Below are positions 62,701 through 64,000 of a stretch of DNA of 64,000 nt, piece after piece (within the stretch, counting starts at the first letter, position 1; the number at the start of each line of letters is the position of its first letter). The notes beneath the pieces are model-generated. The model was not told the origin of the DNA. It made no database searches and saw nothing but the letters and a program-made list of their open reading frames with translations. Origin of the DNA: Petrolisthes cinctipes (Eukaryota > Arthropoda > Malacostraca > Decapoda > Porcellanidae); the NCBI GenBank assembly GCA_033782935.1, contig JAWQEG010001306.1, positions 744,001-808,000 of the forward strand, written 5' to 3'. Made by a program: the position numbers and the translations under genes.

Positions 62701-64000
62701 ATGTGCATGCATCTTCAGTACCCGTTTATATCTCAAATTCAGGCTCAAAACACCCGAAAATTCAATATTATGGGGTCCCAGAAGCAATCTGTACATGCCT
62801 ACTCAGTGTTAAAGTATTTTCAAAATACAGGCCCAAAACATGCTGAAAATCGATATTTTAGATGCCCAAAGTCAATATGTGCATGTATCTTCTGTACCCG
62901 TTTATATCTCAAATTCAGGCTCAAAACACCCGAAAATTCAATATTTTGGGGTCCCAGAAGCAATCTGTACATGCCTACTCAGTGCTAGAATATTTTCAAA
63001 ATATAGGCTAAAAACATGCTAAAAATCGATCTTTTAGGTGCCAAAAAGTCGATATCTCAAATTCAGTACCAAAACACCCGAAAATTCGATATTTAGGGGT
63101 CCCAGAAGGTATCTGTACATGCCTACTCCGTGTTAGAGTATTTTCAAAATACATGCTCAAAACATACTGAAAATCGATCTTTTAGGTGCACAAAAGTCGA
63201 TATGTGCATGCATCTTCAGTACCCGTTTATATCTCAATTTCAGGCTCAAAACACCCGAAAATTCAATATTATGGGGTCCCAGAAGCAATCTGTACATGCC
63301 TACTCAGTGTTAGAGTATTTTCAAAATACAGGCCCAAAACATGCTGAAAATCGATATTTTAGATGCCAAAAGTCAATATGTGCATGTATCTTCTGTACCC
63401 GTTTATATCTCAAATTCAGGCTCAAAACACCCAAAAATTCAATATTTTGGGGTCCCAGAAGCAATCTGTACATGCCTACACAGTGCTAGAATATTTTCAA
63501 AATATAGTCTAAAAACATGCTAAAAATCGACATTTTAGGTGCCAAAAAATCGATATCTCAAATTCAGTCCCAAAACACCCGAAAATTCGATATTTAGAGG
63601 TCCCAGAAGGATCTGTACATTCCTACTCCGTGTTAGAGTATTTTCAAAATACAGGCCAAAAACATACTGAAAATCGATCTTTTAGGTGCCCAAAAGTCGA
63701 TATATGCATGCATCTTCTGTACCCGTTTATATCTCAAATTCATTCCCTAAACACCCGAAAATTCGATATTTTGGAGTCCCAGAAGCGATCTGTACATGCA
63801 TACTCCGTTTTAGAGTATTTTCAAAATTCAGGCCCAAAACATGCTGAAAATCGATATTTTTGGTGCCCAAAGTCAATATGTGAATGTATCTTCTGTACCC
63901 GTTTATATCTCAAATTCAGGCTCAAAACACCCGAAAATTCAATATTTTGGGGTCCCAGAAGTTATCTGTACATGCCTACTCAGTGCTAGAATATTTTCAA
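56725..64000 (+). repeat. Satellite with block copies at 3,447 and 2,946 bp
   Basis: About 56737-57620 matches 60184-61067 (offset 3,447 bp; shared CCCAGACGCAATC and GTGGATGCATC). About 58869-59880 matches 61815-62826 (offset 2,946 bp). The last part, from about 62629, resembles 22770 onward and runs off the window edge. Confidence 0.78.

Larger units (their letters stand above)
8897..64000 (+). repeat. Main satellite array with layered higher-order structure
   Basis: About 55.1 kb of uninterrupted head-to-tail satellite runs to the window edge. Three monomer classes recur: type A with CAAAACATACTG and GTGCACAAAAGTCGAT (about 177 bp), type B with CAGGCCCAAAACATGCTG and AAAGTCAATATG (about 176 bp), and short type C with TATAGGCTAAAAACATGC (about 148 bp). 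A closely related A-like form has CAGGCCAAAAACATACTG and TTCTGGCCCTAAACACC. All copies have the same orientation. Such arrays are typical of centromeric or heterochromatic DNA; that location is inferred. No gene was found in it. Confidence 0.97.

Noticed and set aside
8897..64000. Dozens of 60-132-codon open frames with near-identical products across the satellite
   Set aside because: They follow the repeat period, occur in overlapping frames and on both strands, lack independent start context, and carry no domain. They are open only because the repeat happens to lack stops in those frames.
8897..64000. CRISPR array
   Set aside because: Units are 148-177 bp with diverged full-length repeats and no unique spacers, and the element is eukaryotic.

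Overview
The window is eukaryotic. About 88% of it is one head-to-tail, AT-rich tandem satellite array (1-1437 and 8897-64000). A single 7,459-bp retrotransposon of the tyrosine-recombinase class (DIRS1 group) is inserted in it at 1438-8896, coding on the minus strand. The element carries four well-formed spliceosomal introns, so the host splices. An animal genome is the most natural guess, but no sequence here identifies the species. No ordinary host gene, rRNA, tRNA or CRISPR array was found.

The retrotransposon looks full length. Its 5' end is at 8896 and its 3' end at 1438. Inverted terminal repeats of 222 and 221 bp (8675-8896 and 1477-1697) are identical apart from a few bases at the tip. 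The 3' copy has a further 39-bp extension (1438-1476). Just inside it lies a 102-bp internal complementary region (1751-1852): 36 bp complement the 5' tip and the adjoining 66 bp complement the 3' tip, the signature of DIRS1 elements. Reading 5' to 3', the element has a leader, a gag gene in four coding exons (about 721 codons if one frame discontinuity is ignored), a reverse transcriptase-RNase H gene split by a 69-nt intron, and an overlapping tyrosine recombinase gene in the -1 frame. A short 3' non-coding region with G-runs follows. RT, RNase H and recombinase catalytic residues are all present and those frames are open. Gag has one apparent frame break (within 7542-7659).

The satellite is built from monomers of about 177, 176 and 148 bp that form a 501-bp trimer. 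The short monomer differs by a 29-bp deletion between ATAT repeats. Trimers are layered into larger tandem or dispersed higher-order repeats with periods of 3,336, 670, 1,821, 1,645, 4,813 and 1,259 bp, plus block copies 3-18 kb apart. All units share one orientation. The element interrupts one of two 3,336-bp units. The other unit keeps the uninterrupted site at 12232/12233, which shows that insertion caused neither target duplication nor deletion and came after that duplication.

The many 60-132-codon open frames in the satellite are by-products of the repeat and are not annotated as genes.
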